A DNA stretch of 64,000 nt from Sphingomonadales bacterium (GCA_016707885.1 JADJGU010000001.1:1119501-1183500), one strand, 5' to 3'; shown: positions 34,664 to 44,380, numbered from the stretch's first letter. Notes: generated from the letters alone by a model not told the origin. Translations and numbers: made by a program.

Positions 34664-37600
34664 TTGGCTACCATGTCAAAATTCGTGCGTTCCAGCCGTT
34701 TTGCGGCGCTTTCCACGGCGTCCAGCCTTGCGCTCTGCGCACTCTTTGCCCAGCCGGCATTCGCGCAATCCGCAGACGAAGCCGACCCGAGCACAGCTGC
34801 CGTTGAAACGGAAGATGAGATCGTCGTCAGTGGCTTTCGCAAATCTCTTGAAAATGCCCAAGGCATAAAGAAGGACGCCGACACCTTCGTTGACGTTATC
34901 ACAGCGGAAGACATAGGCGCACTGCCTGATCGCTCGGTAGCAGAAGCGCTGCAGCGCGTTCCCGGCGTTAACATCGGGCGCTTTGAAAAGACGACCGACC
35001 CGGATCGCTTCTCGGTCGAGGGCACGGGCGTCATCATCCGCGGCCTGCCTTTTGTCCGTTCGGAGCTGAACGGGCGCGACATCTTTTCCGCGACCGGTGG
35101 CACGGTGTTGTCATTCAATGACGTTTCGCCGGAACTGCTGGGACGCGTCGAAGTCTTTAAGAACGTAACGCCTGATATGATCGATGGCGGTATTGCTGGC
35201 ACCGTTAATCTCGTCACGCGCAAGCCTCTCGACAATCCCGGTTTCAAGTTCGCGGGAACGATTGAAGGCAATTATGGCGATCTCGCCAAAGAATGGTCGC
35301 CCGGATTTTCTGGGATCATTTCCAACACTTGGGAAACGAGTGGCGGAAGCAAGTTCGGCCTGCAACTTGGTTATGCAAAATCTGAACTGATCAGCCGCAC
35401 CGATGCTTCGCAGCTGACCGACCCCTGCTATCGTGCCGATACGCTCACTTCGACCTGTCTACGTGTGCGTGACGTCGGTTCGGGCGGCTTTGGTAACGGC
35501 ACAGGTTTCAACGAGACCAACTTCCCGCCTGCAGGTACCGTCATCGTCCCCAAGGGTGCGGGCGTGCGCACCACTACGCTGGAACGCGATCGCGAAGCGT
35601 TTTCAGCCGTTGCGCAATTTGAAAGCGGCGACGGTCGATTGGTAGCAACAGCAGAGTTCCTGCGGTCCAACACCAAATTCTTCACCGACGAATATGCCAT
35701 ATTGGCATTGGTGAACAATGATGCTGGCTTCCCGGTGCAGGCGGCTGGCAGCACCTGGACTTTTGACGATAACAATGTGTTCCAGACCGGTACCCTGACG
35801 CAGACCGGCGGCGATTCAGGCTTCTCGCCCTGGGGTGGTTTGCCGACGGAGCTGTTGCGCTTTCAGCGCAAGACCAAAGCTACGACTGAGGATTTCTCTT
35901 TTGATGCCAAGTTCGAAGCGACCGATCGCTTACGTTTCAACTTTGAGCTGCAGCATATCGGGTCAGAGCTGAGCCAGGATGCGATTATCGGCACGATGGC
36001 GACATTCTCCGATGTCCGCATCGATAATAGCGGCAATGTCCCGAAGGTAGAGTTCATACTGCCGCAAGGCGCGCCGCAAGGCATCTATGGCAGCCCGGAA
36101 TATACCTATTTCTGGTTCTTGCTTGATAGCCAGGCGCGCAACGAAGGCGATCTCAACAGCGTCCGTTTTGACGCTGAATACGACATCAGCGATGAAGGCT
36201 TCTTCAAAAGCGCCCGTTTCGGAACGCGTTGGGCGGAACGTGACCGGATCACGCGCGACACCAATTTTGGCAACTGGGGCACGCTTGGCGCACCCTGGAC
36301 AGGTCGCGATGGATCCTGGAACCGGCCTGGTCCTAGCGGACCATTGCCCGGCGCACGTCCCTATGGCGGCGGTGGCGGTGCTTACCCGATCGATTTCCCC
36401 GATGCATCTTCCTTCCGGAATCCGTTTGCGGATGGCTTCCAGCGCGGCAATGCCCCGGTTCCGATCGCAAATGGTGGCGGATATTTCTACGGTGGCGACG
36501 ATTTCATCGGCGAATATCTGAAAGGCACAACTGCCGCACAGGGTGCTGCGATCACCCGTTGGTCATTTCCGGACCGCTTGGGCGAAGCATGGGAACCGAT
36601 CACCGATCGCACCAATCCTGACGGAACAGCATGTACCCCGTTCTGCACAGGCGATATTTCAGATGTTAAGGAATATACCAAGGCAGCCTATGCACGTGTC
36701 GATTTCGGAACTGATTTCGGCAATGGCTGGAATGTCGAAGGCAATTTTGGTGTCCGCTACGTACACACTACTGTCAAAAGTCGTGGCATTATTACACTGC
36801 CAAACCCCAACCGTTTCGATGCCCTGTCGGCAGGTGGTAATGGTGACGGTGTAGTACAAGTGTCGGAAATCCAGACCGCTTGCAACAATGTGGTCGTTGG
36901 TCAGCCGGGATCAAATTTCTGTTCTTTGTCTGCCGCAAGGCAGGCCGAGTTCGCGGCGGCGCATACCGGTCAAGATATCGTTGATGATCGTGACATAACC
37001 TTCGATCACTGGCTGCCCAGCTTCAATGCGAAGCTCGATGTTGGCGGTGGCCTGTTGTTCCGCTTTGCTGTTTCAAAGGGCATTTCGCGCCCCGACCTGG
37101 CACTGTTCCGCGCTGGGGGTGTCATTGCTGACAACACGGCGGATCTTTTGGCCGACGGCACGTTGGCGACTGGCCCGCTGTTCCAGCTCTCGACTGGTAA
37201 CCGGAACGTTCAAGCGACCCAATCGTGGAACTACGACCTCTCGGCTGAGTGGTATTTCGACACAGTTGGTTCGATTTCGGTTTCTGCGTTCCTCAAGGAT
37301 ATTAAGGGGATTGTCAGCAGCGGTTCCAACGTCGTTGATTATCCGTCGGCCAATGGCGACATCGCTGTCGAGGTCAATGGCCCGAGCAACGAACTGGGCG
37401 GAACCCTCAAGGGTGTCGAACTCAGCTATCAGCAAACCTACGACTTCCTTCCGGGGTTGCTGAGCGGGCTCGGTACGCAATTGACCTACACCTATGTCGA
37501 TGCGGGCGATTTCTCCAACGCCGACCTCATCGGGAACCGCGGTACCTTTGCTTCGCTGCAGCCTCTCCAAGGTGTTTCGAAACATACGGTAAACGCAACG

Positions 37601-37903
37601 GTTTTTTATGAGAAAGGTCCGCTGGCATTGCGTGCGGCATATAACTGGCGGTCGGATTTCCTGATCACTCCGCGCGATGACATCTTCCCATTCTCGCCGA
37701 TCTGGCAGGAATCAACCGGCCAACTTGACGCGTCGATCTTCTATTCGGTCACGGACAACATCAAGCTGGGCGTTCAGGGCGTGAACCTGCTCGATGAAGT
37801 AACGCGAACCTCGCAGGTGGTCGATTTCGACGGAACGCGTCTGACTCGCTCGGCGTTCCGCAACGACCGGCGTTTCACTTTCATGGCGCGCTTCGACTTC
37901 TAA
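34664..37903 (+). CDS. Large TonB-dependent receptor for glucan oligosaccharides
   Basis: A receptor of about 1,079 residues with a signal peptide ending LFAQPAFA, a TonB-box-like EDEIVVSGFRKSLENA, a plug with ALPDRSVAEALQRVPGVNI and a very long barrel ending RRFTFMARFDF. The long-barrel type with this plug is common in carbohydrate-utilisation loci of alphaproteobacteria and Xanthomonas. I favour the TTG at 34664, 5 bp after GGGAGG, over ATG 34673, whose spacing of 14 bp is too long. The neighbouring GH16 and GH3 glycosidases suggest beta-1,3-glucan (laminarin-like) oligosaccharides as substrate. A terminator-like hairpin follows. Confidence 0.92.
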   Translation: MATMSKFVRSSRFAALSTASSLALCALFAQPAFAQSADEADPSTAAVETEDEIVVSGFRKSLENAQGIKKDADTFVDVITAEDIGALPDRSVAEALQRVPGVNIGRFEKTTDPDRFSVEGTGVIIRGLPFVRSELNGRDIFSATGGTVLSFNDVSPELLGRVEVFKNVTPDMIDGGIAGTVNLVTRKPLDNPGFKFAGTIEGNYGDLAKEWSPGFSGIISNTWETSGGSKFGLQLGYAKSELISRTDASQLTDPCYRADTLTSTCLRVRDVGSGGFGNGTGFNETNFPPAGTVIVPKGAGVRTTTLERDREAFSAVAQFESGDGRLVATAEFLRSNTKFFTDEYAILALVNNDAGFPVQAAGSTWTFDDNNVFQTGTLTQTGGDSGFSPWGGLPTELLRFQRKTKATTEDFSFDAKFEATDRLRFNFELQHIGSELSQDAIIGTMATFSDVRIDNSGNVPKVEFILPQGAPQGIYGSPEYTYFWFLLDSQARNEGDLNSVRFDAEYDISDEGFFKSARFGTRWAERDRITRDTNFGNWGTLGAPWTGRDGSWNRPGPSGPLPGARPYGGGGGAYPIDFPDASSFRNPFADGFQRGNAPVPIANGGGYFYGGDDFIGEYLKGTTAAQGAAITRWSFPDRLGEAWEPITDRTNPDGTACTPFCTGDISDVKEYTKAAYARVDFGTDFGNGWNVEGNFGVRYVHTTVKSRGIITLPNPNRFDALSAGGNGDGVVQVSEIQTACNNVVVGQPGSNFCSLSAARQAEFAAAHTGQDIVDDRDITFDHWLPSFNAKLDVGGGLLFRFAVSKGISRPDLALFRAGGVIADNTADLLADGTLATGPLFQLSTGNRNVQATQSWNYDLSAEWYFDTVGSISVSAFLKDIKGIVSSGSNVVDYPSANGDIAVEVNGPSNELGGTLKGVELSYQQTYDFLPGLLSGLGTQLTYTYVDAGDFSNADLIGNRGTFASLQPLQGVSKHTVNATVFYEKGPLALRAAYNWRSDFLITPRDDIFPFSPIWQESTGQLDASIFYSVTDNIKLGVQGVNLLDEVTRTSQVVDFDGTRLTRSAFRNDRRFTFMARFDF

Positions 37904-37929
37904 ACGCACATCCCAGTGCAACCTTGAAG

Positions 37930-37963
37930 CGGGCCTAGGTCTTTGGACCCGGGCCCGTTTTTC
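37930..37963 (+). terminator. Rho-independent terminator after the TonB receptor
   Basis: The GC-rich stem CGGGCCTAGGTC / GGACCCGGGCCCG with a short T-rich loop is followed by TTTTTCTTT. It ends the receptor transcript 26 bp after the stop; partial read-through into the GH16 gene is possible. Confidence 0.8.
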
Positions 37964-38017
37964 TTTGCAGTGCATGCTTGTTGATAGCTGCACTTATTCC
38001 CTTAGGGAGGATCCAGC

Positions 38018-38995
38018 ATGTCACTTGTCAGAACTCTCGTCCTTTTGCCGATGGCTTTGATCGGGATCGCGTCGTCGGCTGCGTCGCATGCCGACACCAA
38101 CGGCGAGCAATGGGAACTGGTCTGGTCGGAAGAGTTCGAAGGCACACAGCTCGACCGCACCAAATGGAAACCCGAAATATCGTGCTGGGGCGGGGGCAAT
38201 AATGAGCGTCAATGTTATACCGACCGATCGAAGAACATCCGTGTAGAAGGCGGCGCATTGCGCCTGATTGCCTATAAAGAGAAATTCAGGGGTCCGGATC
38301 GCCCGCCTGAAATTGCGGTAAAGCCGAACCCTGATAAGACCCAGTCCTATACTTCGGGCAAAATCCGCACGCTGGGGCTTTCCAGCTGGAAATATGGCAA
38401 GATCGAATTCCGGGCCAAGCCACCCAAAGGACAAGGGACGTGGCCAGCCGTCTGGATGATGCCAGCTTACAATGCTTATGGCAGTTGGCCACGCTCTGGT
38501 GAAATTGACATATTGGAAGGCGTCAATCTAGGCGCGAGCTGCCCGCAATGCGAAGGCGATGTTGGCGAGAACCGGATGATCAGTGCGCTGCATTTCGGCG
38601 ACTTTGCGCCTAAAAACAAGGTGCGGGACACGCGGGTGACGCTTCCTTCAAACGCGCTTCCCTCCGACGATTACCATGTTTGGACGCTCGAATGGGGCGA
38701 AGGATTGATGCGCTTTTACCTCGATGGCAGGAAATACTGGGAACTGACCGAAAAGGATTGGGAAAGCGCTTCGCCCAAGGCAAAGGGAAATCCCGTTGCG
38801 CCGTTCGACCAGCCCTTTTACATCATGGCCAATCTGGCGATCGGTGGGAAACTGTCGGAAGACAATAATGACAAAGGGGTTGCCGCAAATGTGGCACCGG
38901 CAGAGTTCGCAATTGACTGGATTCGCATTTATCAATGTCGGGACGACAGGGAAAAGGGGCTGGCCTGCATGAAGGGCGTCGAAGGGGGTAAATAG
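38018..38995 (+). CDS. Secreted GH16 beta-glucanase (laminarinase-like)
   Basis: A 325-residue glycoside hydrolase family 16 enzyme. It has a signal peptide (LVLLPMALIGIASSAASHA, cleavage near residue 25) and the catalytic motif E162-I-D164-I-L-E167, in which the first Glu is the nucleophile and the last the acid/base. Upstream, GTWPAVWMMP completes the GH16 cleft, and FYIMANLAIGG lies near the end. Enzymes with this motif and context usually cut beta-1,3- or mixed beta-1,3/1,4-glucans. The start has an AGGGAGGA ribosome site. The gene is followed after 3 bp by the LacI regulator, so the two are co-transcribed. Confidence 0.92.
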   Translation: MSLVRTLVLLPMALIGIASSAASHADTNGEQWELVWSEEFEGTQLDRTKWKPEISCWGGGNNERQCYTDRSKNIRVEGGALRLIAYKEKFRGPDRPPEIAVKPNPDKTQSYTSGKIRTLGLSSWKYGKIEFRAKPPKGQGTWPAVWMMPAYNAYGSWPRSGEIDILEGVNLGASCPQCEGDVGENRMISALHFGDFAPKNKVRDTRVTLPSNALPSDDYHVWTLEWGEGLMRFYLDGRKYWELTEKDWESASPKAKGNPVAPFDQPFYIMANLAIGGKLSEDNNDKGVAANVAPAEFAIDWIRIYQCRDDREKGLACMKGVEGGK

Positions 38996-38998
38996 CAG

Positions 38999-40054
38999 AT
39001 GGCGAGACGCCGCCAGGCAGTCACGATCAAGCATGTCGCAGCCGATGCAGGGGTGTCCCTGCAGACGGTGAGCCGCGTCATCAACAATGAACCCAATGTT
39101 CGCCCGGCGATGAAGGCAAAGGTGCAGGCTTCGATCGATAAGCTGGGCTATGTCCCGTCGATCGCGGCGCAACGGATGAGCGGATCGCGCTCCTACCTCA
39201 TATTGGCAATTAATGATCGCGACCGCACGATTGCAGATTGGCGTGCACGGCAGGGCAGCGACTGGGTCGACCAGATGCTGTTGGGCGGAATGCTGAAATC
39301 GGCTGAATATGGCTATCGGATGATTTTCGAATTGGTCGACACGCACAGCGACCATGTCGAAAGAGAGTTGGGTGCGACTATTGCTGCGCTTCAACCCGAT
39401 GGCGTGATCCTGACACCTCCCCACTCCGAAAATCCCCTCATTACCGGTCTGCTTGTCGAACGACGTATTCCTTTCGCGCGCATAGGTTCGATCGAGCCGG
39501 GACCCGGTATTGCCATGACAATGGGCGATGAAGGCTCAGCACGACTCGCCACCGAACATTTGATCGACCTCGGGCATAGCCGGATCGGCTTTATAGCTGG
39601 TTCCGATGAATATAGCCTCTCAAGCTGGCGAGTTGACGGGTGGCGCAAAGCGATGAAGTCTGCTGGACTGCCGCATGCAGGACTGTGCGTGCAGGGTGAT
39701 TTCGGATATGACAGTGGCGCAGCAGCGGCGCGGGCGCTGTTAGAGCAAAATCCGCGGCCGACAGCTATAATCGCCAGCAGTGACCAGATGGCGCTGGCAG
39801 CTTTAGATACCGCGCTCGAAAGAGGTTTAAGGGTACCCGAAGACCTCTCGCTGGTGAGTTTTGATAACACGCCCGTAGCGCGGTTCACCGTTCCGCAACT
39901 CACGGCCATCGATCAGCCCATCGCCGCAACTTTCGCCAAAGCGGTGGAGTTGCTCATAACCCAAGGCGATGCACTCGATCAGCCGCAGCCGGTCGTGACC
40001 GAAAGTTGCCTCGTACAGCGCGGCAGCACTGCTCCGCCAGGCGGAAATGCGTAG
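38999..40054 (+). CDS. LacI-family regulator of the glucan locus
   Basis: A 351-residue LacI/GalR regulator with a helix-turn-helix at TIKHVAADAGVSLQTVSRVIN, a hinge at YVPSIAAQRMSGSRS and a sugar-sensing domain (HSRIGFIAGSDEYSLSSWR, TAIIASSDQMALAAL). It lies in the GH16-LacI-MFS operon, between a glucanase and a sugar transporter. The repeated TGTGAACGYTCTCA sites upstream of the receptor/halogenase pair and of the GH3 gene are its probable targets. A typical inducer would be glucose, cellobiose, laminaribiose or a similar product, but this is inference. It overlaps the MFS gene by 8 bp. Confidence 0.92.
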   Translation: MARRRQAVTIKHVAADAGVSLQTVSRVINNEPNVRPAMKAKVQASIDKLGYVPSIAAQRMSGSRSYLILAINDRDRTIADWRARQGSDWVDQMLLGGMLKSAEYGYRMIFELVDTHSDHVERELGATIAALQPDGVILTPPHSENPLITGLLVERRIPFARIGSIEPGPGIAMTMGDEGSARLATEHLIDLGHSRIGFIAGSDEYSLSSWRVDGWRKAMKSAGLPHAGLCVQGDFGYDSGAAAARALLEQNPRPTAIIASSDQMALAALDTALERGLRVPEDLSLVSFDNTPVARFTVPQLTAIDQPIAATFAKAVELLITQGDALDQPQPVVTESCLVQRGSTAPPGGNA

Positions 40055-41246
40055 CGCCGAAGTCGCCACAAGCGGCCGTCAGTCCACGCTTTTTCTGTAT
40101 CTATATGCGCTTGCCGTGTCGGGCGGTTCGATCGCCTATATCCCTTTCCTGACCATATTACTGCCGTTGCAGGTTTCTTCGTTTGCGGGCACCGATGCGT
40201 TAAACCTTTTGGCCCATGTCGCTTTCGCCGGGGCCATTGCGGCAAGTCTGGCCAATATCTGCTTCGGCTGGGCCAGCGACATCAGCGGCACCCGACGCCC
40301 CTGGATTGCGGCCGGGCTGGTGCTTTCTTCCTCATTATTGCTCGTCATGCCTCTTGCCACCAACGCAACGATGCTGATCGCGATAATCGTCGGTTGGCAG
40401 TTCTGCCTTAACATGATGCTCGCCCCGCTTGCAGTTTGGGCGGGGGATACGGTTCCGGACTCGCAAAAAGGCATGCTTGGGGGCTTGCAAGCGCTTGCGC
40501 CAGCTTTGGGCGCATTGTCGGGTATGCTGGTCACATTGTATGGATTTGTGGACGCAAGTGACCGATTGTTCTGGATTGCCGGGCTGGTTACGATTTTGGT
40601 GTCCCCAGTGCTTTTGTTAGGTCGACCGATACCGATGCCGCAACTGATGCACGATGATATGCATCCCAAGCCAAGCGGCGACAGATCAGGGCTGACTGAC
40701 ATTGCCGTGACCCATATGTGGTTGGCGCGCCTGCTGGTCCAAATTGCCGAGGCGTCGCTATTCGCCTTTTTGCTGCTTTGGTTTCGAAGCGTTGAACCAG
40801 GATTTGCAGAAAATCGGGCCGCCACTATTTTCACTTTTGTGCTGGGTGCGGCGGTGCTGTTTGCCCTCAATATAGGGCGCTGGTCAGATCGCACCGGGCG
40901 ACCCGTTCTCCCGCTTATTCTCTGCTCGGCCATCGCAGCAGCTGGACTGTTGCTTATGTCGGTTGCGTCAGATCTCGTCTTGGCGATTGTCGGCTATATT
41001 GTCTTCGGACTGGCCAGCAGCATATTTTTAGCGCTGCATTCCAGCCAGACGCTTCGCGTTCTACCAGCTCCACAGACTCGCGGGCGTGATCTTGGGCTGT
41101 TCAACCTCACCAATACAGTGCCGTCGCTGATAATGCCTTGGCTGACATTGGCACTGGTGCCGATGTACGGATTTGACGCACTATTCCTTTTACTCGCAGG
41201 TCTGGCGGTGCTCGCCTGCCTATTGTTGCTCAGAATACCGCGCTAG
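40047..41246 (+). CDS. MFS sugar transporter
   Basis: A 399-residue major facilitator protein with about 12 helices. The first cytoplasmic loop reads GWASDISGTRRPW, which is like the GPH/sugar-porter type (motif A), and the N-terminus is short. It starts inside the LacI gene, so it is co-expressed with it and with the GH16 gene. It most likely imports glucose or short beta-glucosides released in the periplasm by the GH16 and GH3 enzymes. It converges with the GH3 gene, the two stops being only 5 bp apart. Confidence 0.85.
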   Translation: MRSAEVATSGRQSTLFLYLYALAVSGGSIAYIPFLTILLPLQVSSFAGTDALNLLAHVAFAGAIAASLANICFGWASDISGTRRPWIAAGLVLSSSLLLVMPLATNATMLIAIIVGWQFCLNMMLAPLAVWAGDTVPDSQKGMLGGLQALAPALGALSGMLVTLYGFVDASDRLFWIAGLVTILVSPVLLLGRPIPMPQLMHDDMHPKPSGDRSGLTDIAVTHMWLARLLVQIAEASLFAFLLLWFRSVEPGFAENRAATIFTFVLGAAVLFALNIGRWSDRTGRPVLPLILCSAIAAAGLLLMSVASDLVLAIVGYIVFGLASSIFLALHSSQTLRVLPAPQTRGRDLGLFNLTNTVPSLIMPWLTLALVPMYGFDALFLLLAGLAVLACLLLLRIPR

Positions 41247-41251
41247 CCCGT

Positions 41252-43675
41252 TCAACCGGGGCACGGAGTGCTGGCACTTGCTTTCTCAATCTGAACGTTT
41301 CGGATCGTCGCGACAAACCCGCCCGCGGCATCCAGTTTGAATGGCGAGCCAACCGCTTTGAGATTCGCGCCCGCCGCACTGAAGCAGCGAAGTGGAATGC
41401 GGGTCTGTGTAGCAGCCCCCACCTGCTGCGCGCGCAGCATCTTCTGAATGTTGATTGCAGCGCCTCCGAAAGAGATGGTGACTGGTCCGGTCGACGGCCG
41501 ATCAAGTCGCCAATCAAAGAGAAGCGCATAGCCTTCATCGGCCTGTTTGGCCAAATTCACGGCCGCGCCTTCAATTGCCAACGCGCCTTTACTGTTCCAC
41601 GAAAATTGCCGCGCGTCCTCCTGCGCCGAAATGTCAACAGCACGTGAGCTAACCGAGCCGTCGAGCGTAATACGCCACGGTGCGGGTGCCTTGCCGCGGA
41701 TCATATAGAGGTTGGATGGGTTCATTGCCGACAGGTCGACTCGCGGGTCTTCATTGACCGGCGCCAGCGTGCCAATGTCCGCATAGTTCATGCCAAAGCC
41801 GACAGGGAATAGCGGCTCTGACAGGGGAGAGCGGGCATCGGCAGGCCATGCAAAGGGCAGTCGCCCGGTAAAGTCGCGCAGCGGTCTACCATCAGCACCC
41901 GCCACCAGAACATCGGCGACACCACGGCCCTGTGTGCCAGGCAACCATGCAGCTACAAAGGCATCGGCCTGATTGAGCAGCTTGCCGGTGAACATGGGAC
42001 GGCCAGACAGAAATACGACGACGACCTTCAGACCTTGCGATTTTAGTCGCGCAACCAGCTCATCCTCTCCAGACTTCGACTGAAAGGCCAGATTGGGTAT
42101 ATCACCTTCAAATTCTGCATAGGGTTTTTCCCCCATGACGACGATGGCAATGTCGGGTTTGGTATCAAACTGTCCGTCAGCCGAAATCATCGCCTGCCCA
42201 CCGTTCGAACGTACGGCATCGGAAATTGCGCGACCGATGGTCTGGCCGTTCGAAAAGTCCTTCGAAGCGGTGTCGGTGCCTTGCCAGGTTATCGTCCAGC
42301 CACCTGCCTGCATCGCCATGTCGTCTGCTCCAGGCCCGGCAATCAGGACGCGCGCACCTTTGCGGACCGGGAGGGTGGCTTGGTCGTTTTTCAGCAGCAC
42401 CAACGACTTGGAAACTGCCTCGCGCGCCAATTCCAAATGCTCTGACGCACCAACCAGCGCGGTGTTTCCGCGATCTACCCGGGCGTCGCCCATCAATCCC
42501 AGCTTGAATTTGACGCGCAAGATGCGGCGGACCGCATCGTCAATTCGCGACGCCGGGATCACTCCTTTTTTGGCAGCGGTAAGCGTCGTTGCATAAAGCT
42601 GTTTCCAGCTTTCCGGAGCCATATACATGTCGAGCCCGGCACTGATTGCAGCGGGACAATTGGTAGCCGAGCAACCCGCAACCTGACCGTGACCATTCCA
42701 GTCACCCACGACCAATCCAGCAAAACCCATGCGGCCTTTCAGCACATCGGTAAGAAGTGTTGCGTTGCCGTGGTGCTTTACACCGTTCCAGCTTGAAAAG
42801 CTGGCCATAACGGTCAGCGCTCCAGCATTGATAGAGGCTGGATATCCTGGCGCGTGTTTGGCGACCAGTTCACCCTCGCTGATGCGCGCGTCGCCCTGAT
42901 CGCGTCCATCCATTGTGCCGCCATCTGCCAGGAAATGCTTTGCCGTAGCTGCGACCTGGTTCGCCCCAATCGGAACGCCGGCAATCAATGAGCCTTGCAA
43001 TCCAATCGTCATTGCGCGCGCATAATCGGCAACCAGCGCCGGATCAGATGAATAGCCCTCATAAGTCCGTCCCCACCGCAAATCTTGCGGGACGGCTAGA
43101 GTGGGCGCAAATGTCCATTCGATACCGCTGCCGGCAATCTCTGCGGCGGTCGCTGCACCGATTCGCTGGATCAGATTCGCGTCGTGTGCGGCACCAAGGC
43201 CGATATTATGCGGGAAAATGGTTGCTTCCGGCAGGTTAGAATGGCCGTGCACCGCATCTACGCCAAAAAGGATTGGGATAGCGGCGCCCGATTTTCTGGA
43301 AGCGGCGCGAAATTCACCGACCAGTTGGGCCCATTTGGCAGCACTCGCCCGTTCGTCGCCATAGGGGCCGGAATTGCCGCCCGCCAGAATCGAACCCAGC
43401 GGATAGCGCTTCAAATCCGCAGGCGTAATTGCACTAATATCGGCCTGGATCAGCTGCCCCACCTTTTGCGCCAACGTCATTTTCGTCAACAGGGCATCAA
43501 TCTGCTTTTCAGTCTTTGCATCGGTAATGGCAGCCGGGCTGCTCGCCTCAGGCCACAGCGCAGGATTTGCCCGGGCTTCGGGCGGAATTGCCTCTCCCGG
43601 CTTGGCTAGAGTTAAAGACGGCGCAAGCCCCAGCAAAGCAAAGGCGAGCGCGACGGTCGATTTCCTGGCCTGCAT
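41252..43675 (-). CDS. Secreted GH3 beta-glucosidase
   Basis: An 807-residue glycoside hydrolase family 3 enzyme. A signal peptide (VALAFALLGLAPSLTLA, cleavage near residue 24) is followed by the (alpha/beta)8 domain with IPILFGVDAVHGHSN, TAKHFLADGGTMDGRDQGD and the catalytic nucleophile Asp325 in GLVVGDWNGHG. The second alpha/beta sandwich has LLKNDQATLPVRKGARVLIAG, and there is a C-terminal extension of about 170 residues after the standard fold. It cleaves terminal beta-linked glucose from oligosaccharides and probably works in the periplasm. The operator TGTGAACGTTCTCA lies 21 bp upstream of its start. Confidence 0.92.
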   Translation of the reverse strand: MQARKSTVALAFALLGLAPSLTLAKPGEAIPPEARANPALWPEASSPAAITDAKTEKQIDALLTKMTLAQKVGQLIQADISAITPADLKRYPLGSILAGGNSGPYGDERASAAKWAQLVGEFRAASRKSGAAIPILFGVDAVHGHSNLPEATIFPHNIGLGAAHDANLIQRIGAATAAEIAGSGIEWTFAPTLAVPQDLRWGRTYEGYSSDPALVADYARAMTIGLQGSLIAGVPIGANQVAATAKHFLADGGTMDGRDQGDARISEGELVAKHAPGYPASINAGALTVMASFSSWNGVKHHGNATLLTDVLKGRMGFAGLVVGDWNGHGQVAGCSATNCPAAISAGLDMYMAPESWKQLYATTLTAAKKGVIPASRIDDAVRRILRVKFKLGLMGDARVDRGNTALVGASEHLELAREAVSKSLVLLKNDQATLPVRKGARVLIAGPGADDMAMQAGGWTITWQGTDTASKDFSNGQTIGRAISDAVRSNGGQAMISADGQFDTKPDIAIVVMGEKPYAEFEGDIPNLAFQSKSGEDELVARLKSQGLKVVVVFLSGRPMFTGKLLNQADAFVAAWLPGTQGRGVADVLVAGADGRPLRDFTGRLPFAWPADARSPLSEPLFPVGFGMNYADIGTLAPVNEDPRVDLSAMNPSNLYMIRGKAPAPWRITLDGSVSSRAVDISAQEDARQFSWNSKGALAIEGAAVNLAKQADEGYALLFDWRLDRPSTGPVTISFGGAAINIQKMLRAQQVGAATQTRIPLRCFSAAGANLKAVGSPFKLDAAGGFVATIRNVQIEKASASTPCPG

Positions 43676-43695
43676 CTATCCCCATCCGTCGTATT

Positions 43696-43709
43696 TGTGA
43701 ACGTTCTCA
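43696..43709 (+). promoter_or_regulatory. LacI-type operator upstream of the GH3 gene
   Basis: TGTGAACGTTCTCA lies 21 bp upstream of the GH3 start (minus strand). It differs at one base from 34584-34597 and shares the core TGTGAACGTTC with 34562-34573, linking both ends of the glucan locus to one regulator. Confidence 0.7.
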
Positions 43710-43906
43710 TTGCTTGGTTCGCATGGACGGGTGGTAAAATCAAGGGGTATCGTGGGGTGACGCGTGTCGGCTTTGAGCGGGTCAATGGGCTTTGTGGCAA
43801 ATCACAGGGACAAAGCGAAGCATCAGGTCCGCTAATCAAACCACCTGTTATCGGGAACTTGCCGCCTGGTTACCTGCAGTTTGCGTCCCAATTAGAATTT
43901 GCGCCC

Positions 43907-43980
43907 CGGCCCCCCGCCCCCGCCCGGGGGGGCCCCCCCCCCCCCCCCCCCCCACCCCCCCCGCGGGGGGGGGGGGGCGC
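43907..43980. repeat. G/C homopolymer block, probable assembly artefact
   Basis: This block of about 74 bp is almost only C and G, in runs including one of more than 20 C, with a single A. The surrounding DNA is of normal composition. Such a block is unlikely in natural DNA of this kind and resembles low-quality read ends placed at a contig join. Confidence 0.7.
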
Positions 43981-44380
43981 TATCAGGAAATTGCCATCAG
44001 CCGTGTGCTGGATCCGGATACCATCACATTGATGGTTAAAAGCACCGAAAAGGTCGGCGGTCTTCGTAAAAATGGATATTGATGCGTTCGGCACGTACGC
44101 TCTGCAAGTTGGTCCTGCTCAGGACTTTTTGCACAATGGGGAATGATGCCCTCTGCCATCAAGCGAATGCGAAGGAGTAAATCGGTTGATATCATGGCGT
44201 ACCATCTTGAGTCCGGTAAGTATAATGTGTGGGTTTAGAAGGAGCTATTCGAAGTTTGAAACGAGGTGACTGGACAGCACCCGAATCCAGGTGCTGCAAC
44301 AATTTGCAAATATGAGTGTCGTTCTTTGCGACGCTAAACGGCGTTGCTACTGCCGCGCGTAACCGCTAACGAGCGCTGCG

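Larger units (their letters stand above)
43676..44380. other. 705-bp non-coding gap with artefact-like block
   Basis: Apart from the operator before the GH3 gene, I see no gene that can be supported here. Short frames exist, but none has a ribosome site or a recognisable product. A G/C homopolymer block occupies about 43907-43980. Just after it a short readable frame (residues such as SRVLDPDTITLMVKS, stop near 44082) looks protein-like and could be the end of a gene whose start is missing. The last 150 bp presumably carry the promoter of the polysaccharide locus. Confidence 0.5.

Noticed and set aside
43697..44032. Proline- and glycine-rich open frame through the G/C block
   Set aside because: The frame exists only because of the homopolymer run; composition and context suggest an artefact.
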